This document shows positions 9,899 to 18,403 of a stretch of 64,000 bases of DNA, in pieces. The stretch's first letter is position 1, and every line of letters starts with the position of its first letter. The stretch is from Rhodovulum euryhalinum (GTDB lineage: Bacteria; Pseudomonadota; Alphaproteobacteria; Rhodobacterales; Rhodobacteraceae). Below the pieces are notes generated by a model that did no database searches, was not told the origin of the DNA, and saw nothing but the letters and a program-made list of their open reading frames with translations. Position numbers and translations under genes: made by a program. The stretch is taken from assembly GCF_004342445.1 (NCBI RefSeq), contig NZ_SLWW01000001.1:62001-126000 (forward strand), given 5' to 3'.

Positions 9899-10241
9899 GA
9901 ACGAGATTCCACAGGATGACATCACCCTTGCCCGCATGGCCTCGGCCTTTGCTGCGCTGGGATCGGAGCAGCGGATCTCGGTCCTGCGGACTTTGGTCCG
10001 GGCGGGCCCCGAAGGGCTGCCGATCGGCGAGCTTGGGGCGCGGTCGGGGATCACCGGCTCGACGCTGACCCACCACATGAAGATCCTGGCCCAGGCCGGA
10101 CTCGTGCGCCAGACCCGGCAGGGCAGGTCGATCATCTGCGCGGCCGCATCCTATCCCGAGATGCGATCGCTGTCGGAATTCCTGCTGTCGGAATGCTGCG
10201 CCGATGCCGTTCACCCGCACGAGGAGGGACACCATGGCTGA
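9897..10241 (+). CDS. ArsR/SmtB family transcriptional regulator
   Basis: Metal- or metalloid-responsive winged-helix repressor, 114 residues. The helix-turn-helix is visible as GELGARSGITGSTLTHHMKI, followed by the wing (LVRQTRQGRS). The C-terminal tail is ECCADAVHPHEEGHHG, with two adjacent cysteines and four histidines that could form the inducer site. The start is unusual: the ATG is only 6 bases after a good -10 box and has no Shine-Dalgarno sequence, suggesting a leaderless mRNA. The 3' end overlaps the permease start by 8 bases, so the regulator very likely controls that transporter. Confidence 0.88.
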   Translation: MNEIPQDDITLARMASAFAALGSEQRISVLRTLVRAGPEGLPIGELGARSGITGSTLTHHMKILAQAGLVRQTRQGRSIICAAASYPEMRSLSEFLLSECCADAVHPHEEGHHG

Positions 10242-11280
10242 CATTACCGGATCCCCGGGCGGGCTGCCCGGGCTGTGGCGGCGGTCGGACAAGGCGTGGA
10301 TCGCGATCCTGCTGATCCCGCCCCTTGTGGCGGTCGTGGATCCGGCGCAGGCCTGGCCAACGGTGCGCTTCGCTCTGGCGGCGCTGGCGCATACCGCGCC
10401 CTTCATCGTCTTCGCGGTGGTCGCCGTGGCCTATCTCAAGGCCAGCGGGGCCGAGACGCTGCTTGCCCGCGCCTTCGAGGGGCGCACGGCGCGGATGATC
10501 GTTCTGGCCGCCCTGCTGGGCGGGCTTGCCCCTTTCTGCTCGTGCGAGGTGATCCCGTTCATCGCCGCGCTGCTGGCCGTCGGCGCACCGCTTTCGGCGG
10601 TGATGGCCTTCTGGCTGGCCTCGCCGCTGATGGACCCGGCGATGTTCCTGATCACGGCGGGGACGCTGGGCACCGGGTTCGCGGTGGCCAAGACGGTGGC
10701 GGCGGTCTCGATCGGGCTGATGGGCGGCGCGCTGACGCTGGCGCTGGCCAAGAGCCCGATCTTCGTCGACCCGCTGCGGCCGCGAAAGGGCGCGTGCGGT
10801 GCCGGCGGCTGTGGTTGCGGCACCCGGCCCGCGTTCTCGGGTAGGCCGGTCTGGCGGTTCTGGACCGAAGCGCCACGGCGCGCGACCTTCGCCGAGGCCG
10901 CCATGGAAAACGCCCTCTTCCTTGGGAAATGGCTTCTGCTTGCCTACATGATCGAGGCGCTGATGCTGGAATACGTGCCGGCCCAGGCGGTCGCGGCGGT
11001 GCTGGGCGGCGATGGGCTGAAACCGATCCTGATGGGCACGCTGGTGGGCGGGCCGGCCTACCTGAACGGCTATGCCGCGGTGCCGCTGGTCGACAGCCTG
11101 CTGCGCCAGGGGATGAGCGACGGGGCCGCCATGGCCTTCGTGATCGCCGGCGGCGTAAGCTGCATTCCCGCCGCGATTGCCGTCTGGGCGCTGGTCCGGC
11201 CCCGGGTCTTCGCGGCCTATGTCGGCTTCGCCACGATCGGCGCGATACTGGCGGGCCTGGCATGGGACACCATCGCCTGA
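10234..11280 (+). CDS. COG0701-type permease (metal/metalloid efflux candidate)
   Basis: Integral membrane protein of the DUF318/ArsP-like superfamily, 348 residues, with about eight helices. The family hallmark PFCSCEVIPF is present (CSC motif in a membrane helix), and the cytosolic central loop carries a second cysteine cluster, C-x4-C-x-C in KGACGAGGCGCG. The related E-V-I-P and GGPAYLNGYAAVPL segments form the two symmetric halves. The ATG at 10234 has a GAGGAGGG ribosome site. Relatives export trivalent organoarsenicals or Cu/Zn; which applies here cannot be told. Coupling to arsR supports toxic-ion efflux. Confidence 0.8.
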   Translation: MADITGSPGGLPGLWRRSDKAWIAILLIPPLVAVVDPAQAWPTVRFALAALAHTAPFIVFAVVAVAYLKASGAETLLARAFEGRTARMIVLAALLGGLAPFCSCEVIPFIAALLAVGAPLSAVMAFWLASPLMDPAMFLITAGTLGTGFAVAKTVAAVSIGLMGGALTLALAKSPIFVDPLRPRKGACGAGGCGCGTRPAFSGRPVWRFWTEAPRRATFAEAAMENALFLGKWLLLAYMIEALMLEYVPAQAVAAVLGGDGLKPILMGTLVGGPAYLNGYAAVPLVDSLLRQGMSDGAAMAFVIAGGVSCIPAAIAVWALVRPRVFAAYVGFATIGAILAGLAWDTIA

Positions 11281-11320
11281 GCCCGCCCCCGCGCGCGGTT
11301 GCCCCGACTGCCCGGTTCCA

Positions 11321-11341
11321 TTAACCAGCGGTTAACGACTC
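11321..11341. promoter_or_regulatory. CtrA box with adjacent GANTC site
   Basis: TTAA-N7-TTAAC (11321-11336) matches the full CtrA consensus exactly, and the seven central bases complete a palindrome. A GACTC (11337-11341), the CcrM methylation sequence GANTC, follows immediately. The pair lies 22 bases before the nhaA ATG. TTAA is rare in DNA this GC-rich. Sequence match only; binding is not shown. Confidence 0.55.
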
Positions 11342-11362
11342 CCGGCGGAAGGACAACCGAGG

Positions 11363-12640
11363 ATGTACCGCGTCTGGGACTACGTGACGACCTACTCGAT
11401 CCTGTTGATCGGCGGCGCCATTGCCGCGCTGGTCTGGGTCAATCTGGACGCCGCCTCCTACCACGATTTCGTCGAGTTCGTCCTGCTGGACGACGCGCCG
11501 GTCGGCCATGCGCACGAGGTGGACGGCGTGATCCACCGGACGTTGACCCTTCATTTCCTGGTAAACGACGTTCTCATGGCGTTCTTCTTCGCCATTGCCG
11601 CCAAGGAGGTATGGGAAGCGATCATTCTCAGGAATGGCGCGCTCAGGGGCAGGCGGGCCGCGACGCCGCTGATTGCGACCGCCGGGGGCATGCTGGGGCC
11701 CGTGGCGGTCTATCTGGGCCTCGCAACGCTGCTGGGATCGGACATCTACGACGCGGTCGCCAATGGCTGGGCGATCCCGACCGCGACCGACATAGCGTTT
11801 TCCTACGTCGTGGGGCGGATCGTCTTCGGGGCGGGACACCCGGCGGTTCGGTTCCTTCTGTTGCTGGCGATCGCCGACGACGCGGGCGGTCTGCTGATCC
11901 TGGCGCTCTTCTATCCCTCCGGAACCGTCAACCCGGCATGGCTTCTGTTGTCCGTCGGGGCGGCGGGCGCGACCTTCGGTCTGTTCAACTGGCTGCCCCG
12001 CATCCTCGACCGGGGCAATCAGGTGCGCCCCAGATCGACCTGGGTACGGCGCAATCTCGGCCTTTGGCCCTATGCCGCCGCGGGCGCGGCAAGCTGGTTC
12101 GGCTTTCAGCAGGCGGGGCTGCACCCGGCACTTGGGCTCTTGCCAGTGATCCCGGCGATCCCGCATGCCGATCGCGCCTTCGGCATCTTCGCCGAGGCCG
12201 AACGCTATCTGAAGGACCTGTTGAACCATGCCGAGCACCTGCTGAAAGTGCCGGTCGAGATCGTCCTGTTCCTGTTCGGCCTCTGCAACGCGGGAGTCGA
12301 ATTCTCGTCGATCGGCGCGCCCACCTGGCTGGTGCTGGCGGCACTTGTCATCGGCAAGCCGACGGGGGTGTTCCTGTTCGGCTGGATCGCCGCGCGTCCC
12401 ATGGGCCTGGGGCTTCCGCGCGGCATGGGGCTCGGCGATCTGTTCGTTATCGGGTGTGTCGCCGGCACCGGGTTCACCGTCTCGCTTTTCGTGGCCTCGG
12501 TCGCGTTCAACGGCGGGCAGACGCTGGACGGCATCGACGTTCAGGCCGCGGCCAAGATGGGTGCACTGCTCAGCCTTGGCGCGTCTTTCGTGGCAATCCT
12601 TGCCGGACGCGTCGTCCGCATACGGCGACAGACCGCCTGA
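11363..12640 (+). CDS. nhaA: Na+/H+ antiporter NhaA
   Basis: Inner-membrane antiporter exporting sodium in exchange for protons, for pH and salt homeostasis. The 425-residue protein has about twelve membrane segments. Characteristic features are IPTATDIAF in helix IV and the paired aspartates in LLAIADDAGG (helix V), corresponding to the ion-binding D163/D164 of E. coli NhaA, plus GTGFTVSLFVA near the end. The start ATG at 11363 gives a normal N-terminus. A perfect CtrA box lies just upstream, an unusual context for a housekeeping antiporter. It stands alone after the arsR-permease pair. Confidence 0.94.
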   Translation: MYRVWDYVTTYSILLIGGAIAALVWVNLDAASYHDFVEFVLLDDAPVGHAHEVDGVIHRTLTLHFLVNDVLMAFFFAIAAKEVWEAIILRNGALRGRRAATPLIATAGGMLGPVAVYLGLATLLGSDIYDAVANGWAIPTATDIAFSYVVGRIVFGAGHPAVRFLLLLAIADDAGGLLILALFYPSGTVNPAWLLLSVGAAGATFGLFNWLPRILDRGNQVRPRSTWVRRNLGLWPYAAAGAASWFGFQQAGLHPALGLLPVIPAIPHADRAFGIFAEAERYLKDLLNHAEHLLKVPVEIVLFLFGLCNAGVEFSSIGAPTWLVLAALVIGKPTGVFLFGWIAARPMGLGLPRGMGLGDLFVIGCVAGTGFTVSLFVASVAFNGGQTLDGIDVQAAAKMGALLSLGASFVAILAGRVVRIRRQTA

Positions 12641-12788
12641 GCACTAACGCTCCGGTAATGGAAATGGCGCCAAGCGGGCAGACTACACGGCGCGGTTTCA
12701 GAACACGAAACGCTTTCGCGTAGCGCCTTCGTAGCATGGGACATAATATGGCCGCAAAGGCCCGTTAGGTTACGAAACGGAAACAAAC

Positions 12789-12806
12789 GCCCGGGAAAGT
12801 CCGGGC
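12789..12806 (+). other. Hairpin in the kpsT upstream region
   Basis: GCCCGG (12789-12794) and CCGGGC (12801-12806) form a 6-bp stem with a 6-base loop, 26 bases before the kpsT ATG. It could be a weak terminator of nhaA or a leader structure. The rest of the 192-base gap holds a CATAAT -10-like hexamer at 12742-12747 without a convincing -35. Confidence 0.35.
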
Positions 12807-12832
12807 TTCGGGCCGAGGGGCACGAACGACGG

Positions 12833-13492
12833 ATGCTGGAGTTCATCGAGGTCAGCAAAAGCTTCTGGACTGGCAAGCAGCGCAAGGTGATCCTTGACCG
12901 CGTGTCCTTCCGCGTCGAGGTCGGAAACTCGCTGGGCATCCTCGCGCCGAACGGCACCGGCAAGACCACGCTGATCAACATGATGGCGGGGCTCGAAAAG
13001 CCTGATGAGGGCCGCATAAACCGGCTATGCCGCATCTCGTTCCCGCTGGGCTTCATGGGCGGTGTCGTCAACCGGCATACCGGCACAGAGAACGCCCGCT
13101 ACATCGCCCGGCTCTACGGGCTTGACCCCGACTATGTCGAGGCATTCTCGCGCTGGCTTTGCGGGATAGGCGAGTATTACGACATGCCGCTGGGCACCTA
13201 CAGCCAGGGCATGCGGGCGCGTTTCACCTTTTCGCTGATGCTGGCACTCGATTTCGACATCTACCTGATCGACGAGGGCATGCCCTCGACCACCGATGTA
13301 GAGTTCAACCGCAAGGCCGGGGCGATCCTGCGGGAACGGCTGGAAAGCACGACCGTCGTGATCGTCTCGCACCAGCCGGCAACGCTCGAGAAATTCTGCC
13401 GCTCGGCGGCGGTGCTGCATCACGGGCAACTTCATCTGTTCGACAGCCTGGACGAGGCCAAGGTACTTTATGACTACGAAACCCAAGGCTAA
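12833..13492 (+). CDS. kpsT: Capsular polysaccharide export ATPase (KpsT-like)
   Basis: ATP-binding subunit of a type-2 polysaccharide ABC exporter, 219 residues. The signature YSQGMRARF closely follows the KpsT/Wzt form, Walker B is IYLIDE, and the H-loop is VIVSHQ. The Walker A reads APNGTGKTT: the first glycine of GxxxxGKT is alanine, an odd variation that keeps the essential GK(T/S). The gene overlaps kpsE by 23 bases. The membrane partner KpsM and the outer-membrane components are not in the window, so the locus is only part of the export system. Confidence 0.88.
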   Translation: MLEFIEVSKSFWTGKQRKVILDRVSFRVEVGNSLGILAPNGTGKTTLINMMAGLEKPDEGRINRLCRISFPLGFMGGVVNRHTGTENARYIARLYGLDPDYVEAFSRWLCGIGEYYDMPLGTYSQGMRARFTFSLMLALDFDIYLIDEGMPSTTDVEFNRKAGAILRERLESTTVVIVSHQPATLEKFCRSAAVLHHGQLHLFDSLDEAKVLYDYETQG

Positions 13493-15164
13493 GAGGTTCC
13501 GCATACGGCGGAGCGAAACACCGGGCCTGCGTGCCGGAGATCCCGGTGCGCGGGCCGGTGCGCCCGTCGAGGATGGGTTCGGAGATGCGCCCTTTCCGAC
13601 CGCCCGCCCAATCGCGCCCCAAGGCCAGCCCCACCTGCCCGACGCCAGGGGACAAGCCCCGGCAGGCCTTGCCACACCGGCAACCGGTCCGCTCAGCCCC
13701 GATCAGGAAATCGACGCGATCCGGCGCGAGGGCCTGACCGGGCGACAGTTGCGCATGGCGCGGCGCGTCGCGCAAAAGCACGGGCTGGTCCCCGCCTCGG
13801 ATTTCGACGCGGTGCGCCTGCTGCGGCGCCAGGGCATCGACCCGTTTCAGCGCGCAAACATGCTGGAACTGGTACGCAGCGAGGCCAGTGCCGGCGAGGG
13901 TGGCGCAGGCCAGGTTCAGCCTCCGCGAACCATGCCGGAAACCACGCGCAACCTACCCTCGGCGAGGGCCGGGAATGGCGTTCCCGCCGGCACCGCCCCC
14001 CCCCCGCGGGGCGAAAGCCGGATGCGCGAGGTCCGCGAAATCCAGATCGACATCGCCAGGCGCCGCCGCCGCGCCTTCGCCCTGATGATGGCGCGGCTTG
14101 CGGCGTTTGTGCTGCTGCCGACGGCGATCGCGGGCTATTACTATTTCGTGATCGCGACCCCGATGTTCGCGACCAAGTCGGAATTCGTGATCCAGCAGGC
14201 AGATGCCCAGAGCGGTGGCGGCCTTGGCAGTCTGTTCCAGGGCACCGGCCTTGCGATGCAGCAGGATTCCATCGCGGTGCAAAGCTATCTGCAATCCCGC
14301 GACGCGATGCTCCGCCTCAACGAAGATCTCGGTTTCCGCAGCCATTTCAGCCAGGATTTCATCGATCTGGTCCGGCGTCTGCCGCCGGAGGCCAGCAACG
14401 AATCCGCCTACAAGCTCTATCAGAAGACCGTCAAGATCGGCTACGATTCGACCGAGGGCATCCTCAAGATGGAGGTGATCGCCGCCGATCCAGACACCAG
14501 CGCCGCCTTTTCCGAAGCGCTGATCTCTTATGCCGAAGAGCGGGTGGACGGGCTGACACAGCGCCTGCGCGGCGACCAGATGGCCGGCGCCCGTGAAAGT
14601 TATGACACCGCCGAGGCGCGGGTCGCCGAGGCGCAGCAGAAGGTACTCGACCTGCAGGAGAAGCTGGGGGTGCTCGATCCGGCCAGCGAGACCAGCGCGC
14701 TGATGAGCCAGATCGCCACGTTCGAGATCCAGCTCCGCGAGAAGCGGCTGGCCCTTCAGCAGTTGCTGGACAACCCACGTCCCAGCCAGGCCCGCGTCGA
14801 CGGGGTCGAGGGCGATATCAGGCGGCTCGAGGACCTCGTGACGGACCTGCGCTCATCGATGACCGAAAGCGGCCGGCGGGGCGACTCGCTTGCCCGCGTT
14901 TCCGCAGAACTCAGGATCGCCGAGGCCGATCTCGCGAACCGCCAGCTCTTGCTGCAACAGGCGCTCCAGCAGATGGAAACCGCGCGGATCGAGGCCAACC
15001 GACAGGTGCGCTACCTGTCGCTCGGGGTCAGCCCCGTGGCGCCCGACGAGGCCACATATCCGCGCGCCTTCGAGAACACGGCCCTTGCGTTCCTGATCTT
15101 CGGGGGTATCTACCTGATGATCTCGCTTACCGTGTCCATCCTTCGCGAACAGGTATCTGCCTGA
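13470..15164 (+). CDS. kpsE: Capsule export inner-membrane protein (KpsE-like, PCP family)
   Basis: Periplasm-spanning polysaccharide co-polymerase of the KpsE/BexC type, 564 residues, linking the ABC exporter to the outer membrane. Two helices flank the periplasmic part (about 202-227 and 537-557), with a long coiled coil between (about 365-510). Before the first helix lies a 200-residue cytosolic extension: Pro/Ala/Gly-rich stretches (20-75 and 140-180) around a helical segment (76-135). E. coli KpsE lacks this. The ATG at 13470 overlaps kpsT by 23 bases. kdsA starts two bases after its stop. Confidence 0.85.
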   Translation: MTTKPKAKRFRIRRSETPGLRAGDPGARAGAPVEDGFGDAPFPTARPIAPQGQPHLPDARGQAPAGLATPATGPLSPDQEIDAIRREGLTGRQLRMARRVAQKHGLVPASDFDAVRLLRRQGIDPFQRANMLELVRSEASAGEGGAGQVQPPRTMPETTRNLPSARAGNGVPAGTAPPPRGESRMREVREIQIDIARRRRRAFALMMARLAAFVLLPTAIAGYYYFVIATPMFATKSEFVIQQADAQSGGGLGSLFQGTGLAMQQDSIAVQSYLQSRDAMLRLNEDLGFRSHFSQDFIDLVRRLPPEASNESAYKLYQKTVKIGYDSTEGILKMEVIAADPDTSAAFSEALISYAEERVDGLTQRLRGDQMAGARESYDTAEARVAEAQQKVLDLQEKLGVLDPASETSALMSQIATFEIQLREKRLALQQLLDNPRPSQARVDGVEGDIRRLEDLVTDLRSSMTESGRRGDSLARVSAELRIAEADLANRQLLLQQALQQMETARIEANRQVRYLSLGVSPVAPDEATYPRAFENTALAFLIFGGIYLMISLTVSILREQVSA

Positions 15165-15165
15165 C

Positions 15166-15999
15166 ATGAACAACGTCACCATCGGCGGGCTGACCGTCGG
15201 CAACGACTGCCCTCTGACCGTCATTGCTGGCCCCTGCCAACTGGAAAGCCTCGACCACGCACTGATGATCGGGCACGCGATGCAAGCCGCCTGCGCGGCG
15301 GCCGGGGCAGGATTTGTGTTCAAGGCAAGCTTCGACAAGGCGAACCGCACGTCGCTTTCGGGCAGACGGGGGGTCGGCATGGCGGCGGGGCTCGCGATCC
15401 TCGCCGAACTGCGCGAAACCCTGGGCGTGCCGGTCCTGACCGACGTGCATGCCCCCGCGCAATGCGCACCCGCCGCCGAGGCGGTGGACATCCTGCAGAT
15501 CCCGGCGTTCCTGTGCCGCCAAACCGACCTGCTGCTTGCCGCGGGCGAGACCGGCGCTGCGGTCAATGTCAAGAAGGGCCAATTCCTCGCCCCCTGGGAC
15601 ATGGCGAACGTGGTTGCCAAGATCGAATCGACAGGCAACCGGCGCATCCTGCTGACCGAACGCGGCACCTCCTTTGGCTACAATACGCTGGTTGCAGACA
15701 TGCGCGCGCTGCCGATCATGGCGCGCACCGGATATCCGGTGGTGATGGATGCGACCCATTCGGTGCAACAGCCCGGCGGTCTTGGCGGGGCGTCTGGCGG
15801 CCAGCGTGAATTCGCCCCGGTGATGGCGCGGGCGGCAGTGGCGCTGGGCGTCGCCGCGGTTTTCATCGAGACCCACGAAGATCCCGACCGCGCGCCCTCG
15901 GACGGACCCAACATGATCCCGCTCGCCGAGATGCCCACACTGGTCGACACGCTTATGGCCTTCGACCAGCTGGCCAAGGCACATCCCCTGCGGATTTGA
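15166..15999 (+). CDS. kdsA: 3-deoxy-8-phosphooctulonate synthase
   Basis: Condenses arabinose-5-phosphate with phosphoenolpyruvate to give Kdo-8-phosphate, precursor of Kdo for lipopolysaccharide and capsule linkers. The 277-residue protein has the hallmark GPCQLES, FKASFDKANRTS, TDVHAP and the VNVKKGQF region. The Q of GPCQLES marks KdsA rather than the aromatic DAHP synthases. It starts two bases after kpsE, so Kdo supply is probably co-transcribed with capsule export, consistent with a poly-Kdo-linked capsule. Confidence 0.96.
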   Translation: MNNVTIGGLTVGNDCPLTVIAGPCQLESLDHALMIGHAMQAACAAAGAGFVFKASFDKANRTSLSGRRGVGMAAGLAILAELRETLGVPVLTDVHAPAQCAPAAEAVDILQIPAFLCRQTDLLLAAGETGAAVNVKKGQFLAPWDMANVVAKIESTGNRRILLTERGTSFGYNTLVADMRALPIMARTGYPVVMDATHSVQQPGGLGGASGGQREFAPVMARAAVALGVAAVFIETHEDPDRAPSDGPNMIPLAEMPTLVDTLMAFDQLAKAHPLRI

Positions 16000-16088
16000 C
16001 CAGCACCCCGGGCAGACAACCCCATGCATTTTTTGCAGAATGGGGGCTTGCGGCGCCCGCGCGACCGGCGTATCTAGCCGCCCAGCAT

Positions 16089-16163
16089 TGGGGAGTGGCG
16101 CAACGGTAGCGCAACGGTTTTTGGTACCGCAGGTTGCAGGTTCGAATCCTGCCTCCCCAGCCA
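16089..16163 (+). tRNA. tRNA-Gln (anticodon TTG)
   Basis: A full cloverleaf of 75 bases including the encoded CCA: 7-bp acceptor (TGGGGAG with CTCCCCA, U1-A72 as is usual in tRNA-Gln), 4-bp D stem GCGC/GCGC, anticodon loop TTTTGGT, and T arm GCAGG-TTCGAAT-CCTGC. The anticodon stem is ACGGT/ACCGC, with an A-C mismatch at its top pair. The following 200 bases contain no gene. Confidence 0.96.
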
Positions 16164-16367
16164 TATTTCACTCTTCGCTGAATTCGCCTGACTTCTGGCG
16201 ACTGCACGCACTTCAATGACACGCGTTTGATTGTGTTTCAGCGCATGGTGCAGGAATGCCGACCCTCGGAGTCGTCCGAGTTCGATCAGGTAGCCCAGCG
16301 ATCACGCCGGGCTGCCGCGATGAATCCCTTCAGTCCCTGATTGTGGAAAAGCGCCCGTCGTAACGGA

Positions 16368-17465
16368 TCACGTGTTGAACAGGAAATGCATCACGTCGCC
16401 GTCCTGGACGACATAGCCCTTGCCCTCGGACCGCATCTTGCCGGCATCCTTGGCCCCCTGCTCGCCACCGAAGGCCACGTAGTCGTCAAAGGCGATGGTC
16501 TCGGCACGGATGAAGCCGCGCTCGAAATCGCCGTGGATGACGCCCGCGGCCCTGGGCGCAGGCGTGGCCTTGGGAATCGTCCAGGCCCGCGCCTCCTTGG
16601 GGCCGACCGTGAAATAGGTCTGAAGGCCAAGCAGCGTGTAGCCCGCCTTGATCAGCCGATCCAACCCCGCCTCGGCCAGACCAAGCTCTGCCAGGAACAT
16701 CTGTGCCTCCTCGGCGTCAAGCTGGCTGATCTCTTCCTCGATCCGGGCCGAGATCACCACGCTGGCCGCCCCCTGTTCGGCCGCCATCCGCGCCACTGCC
16801 TCGGAATGGGCGTTGCCGGTCGCGGCCTCGGCCTCGGCGACGTTGCAGACATAGAGCACGGGCTTGGCGGTCAGCAGTTGCAGCATCCCCCACGCCCTGC
16901 GGTCGTCCTCGGCCACGTCGACAGAGCGCGCGGGACGCCCCGCCTCCAGCGCGACAAGCGCGGTCTTCAGCAGGCGCTCCTGCTGGATCGCCTCCTTGTC
17001 GCCGCCCTTGACCTTGCGCACGAGGTTCTGAAGCCGCTTCTCGATCGACTCCATGTCGGCGATCATCAACTCGGTCTCGATCACCTCGGCATCGGCGACC
17101 GGGTCCACCCTTCCCTCGACATGGGTCACGTCGCCATCCTCGAAGCAGCGCAGCACATGGGCGATGGCGTCACATTCGCGGATGTTGGCCAGGAACTGGT
17201 TGCCCAGCCCCTCGCCCTTTGACGCGCCCTTCACCAGGCCCGCGATGTCGACGAAGGTCATCCGCGTGGGGATGATCTGTTTCGACCCGGCAATCGCCGC
17301 CAGCTTGTCGAGCCGCGCATCGGGCACCGCAACCTCGCCCACATTGGGCTCGATCGTGCAGAAGGGGAAGTTGGCCGCCTGCGCCGCCGCGGTGCGGGTC
17401 AGCGCGTTGAAGAGGGTCGACTTGCCCACATTGGGCAGCCCCACGATTCCGGTCTTGAAGCCCAT
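16368..17465 (-). CDS. ychF: Redox-regulated ATPase YchF (OLA1 family)
   Basis: Obg-related P-loop protein that binds ribosomes and hydrolyses ATP rather than GTP. The 365-residue protein has GLPNVGKST at residues 9-17, the switch [10 protein letters not shown], the family's altered NVAE in place of the GTP-specific NKxD, a coiled-coil insertion (about 130-170) and a C-terminal TGS domain ([15 protein letters not shown]). The start at 17465 gives the standard [10 protein letters not shown]-terminus; the open frame upstream is not conserved-looking. Divergent from trpA. Confidence 0.96.
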   Translation of the reverse strand: MGFKTGIVGLPNVGKSTLFNALTRTAAAQAANFPFCTIEPNVGEVAVPDARLDKLAAIAGSKQIIPTRMTFVDIAGLVKGASKGEGLGNQFLANIRECDAIAHVLRCFEDGDVTHVEGRVDPVADAEVIETELMIADMESIEKRLQNLVRKVKGGDKEAIQQERLLKTALVALEAGRPARSVDVAEDDRRAWGMLQLLTAKPVLYVCNVAEAEAATGNAHSEAVARMAAEQGAASVVISARIEEEISQLDAEEAQMFLAELGLAEAGLDRLIKAGYTLLGLQTYFTVGPKEARAWTIPKATPAPRAAGVIHGDFERGFIRAETIAFDDYVAFGGEQGAKDAGKMRSEGKGYVVQDGDVMHFLFNT

Positions 17466-17607
17466 CTGCCGTCTCTCCCGCCGAGGTCCGCGCGCATGTA
17501 GGGGGCGGCGGAGGCCGCCGTCAAGCGACGCGGCGGCCAAAGCGCCCATTGATTTTCCCCGCCCGGTGCCGCAAACCGCATCTGCCACGCTCCGGGGGAG
17601 GACCGAC

Positions 17608-18399
17608 ATGACCCGCATCGATGCCAAGTTCGCCGCGCTGCGCGCCGAGAACCGCAAGGCCTTCGTCGCCTATGTGATGGCGGGCGATCCGGATTACGCG
17701 ACCTCGCTCGAGATCGTCAGGGGATTGCCGGGTGCCGGCGTCGACATCATCGAACTGGGCATGCCGTTCACCGACCCGATGGCGGACGGCCCGACGATCC
17801 AGCTGGCCGGGCAGCGCGCGCTGGAAGGCGGGCAGACCCTGCAGAAGACGCTGGACATGGCGCGCGCCTTCCGCGAGGGCGACGACACCACCCCGATCGT
17901 GATGATGGGCTACTACAACCCGATCTACAATCGCGGGGTAGAGCGGTTCCTGAAGGACGCGCAAGAGGCCGGAATCGACGGGCTGATCGTCGTGGACCTG
18001 CCCCCCGAGGAAGACGAGGAGTTGTGCATTCCCGCGCAGGCGGCCGGGCTGAACTTCATCCGGCTGGCCACGCCGACGACCGATGACAAGCGCCTGCCCA
18101 AGGTGCTGCAGAACACCAGCGGGTTCGTCTATTACGTCTCGATCACCGGGATCACCGGGGCGGCGGCGGCCGAGGCGGCCGATGTCGGCCCCGAGGTCGC
18201 GCGGATCAAGGCGCAGACCGCGTTGCCGGTGATCGTGGGCTTCGGCATCCGCACCCCCGAAACAGCCCAGGCCATCGCGGGCGTGGCCGATGGCGCCGTG
18301 GTGGGGTCGGCCATCGTCAAGCTGGTCGAAGACCGCCGCCCGGTGCCCGAGATCCTGTCCTATGTCGCGGGACTCGCCGCGGGGGCCCACCGGGCGTAA
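17608..18399 (+). CDS. trpA: Tryptophan synthase alpha chain
   Basis: Cleaves indole-3-glycerol phosphate to indole and glyceraldehyde-3-phosphate; indole passes to TrpB. The 263-residue TIM barrel shows the catalytic glutamate in IIELGMPF, the aspartate in [10 protein letters not shown], and the phosphate site GFGIRTPE. The ATG at 17608 follows a GGGGGAGGA ribosome site. trpB is not adjacent: the next gene is a convergent ABC permease 4 bases away, so trpA is separated from its partner, at least on this side. Confidence 0.96.
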   Translation: MTRIDAKFAALRAENRKAFVAYVMAGDPDYATSLEIVRGLPGAGVDIIELGMPFTDPMADGPTIQLAGQRALEGGQTLQKTLDMARAFREGDDTTPIVMMGYYNPIYNRGVERFLKDAQEAGIDGLIVVDLPPEEDEELCIPAQAAGLNFIRLATPTTDDKRLPKVLQNTSGFVYYVSITGITGAAAAEAADVGPEVARIKAQTALPVIVGFGIRTPETAQAIAGVADGAVVGSAIVKLVEDRRPVPEILSYVAGLAAGAHRA

Positions 18400-18403
18400 G
18401 GCG

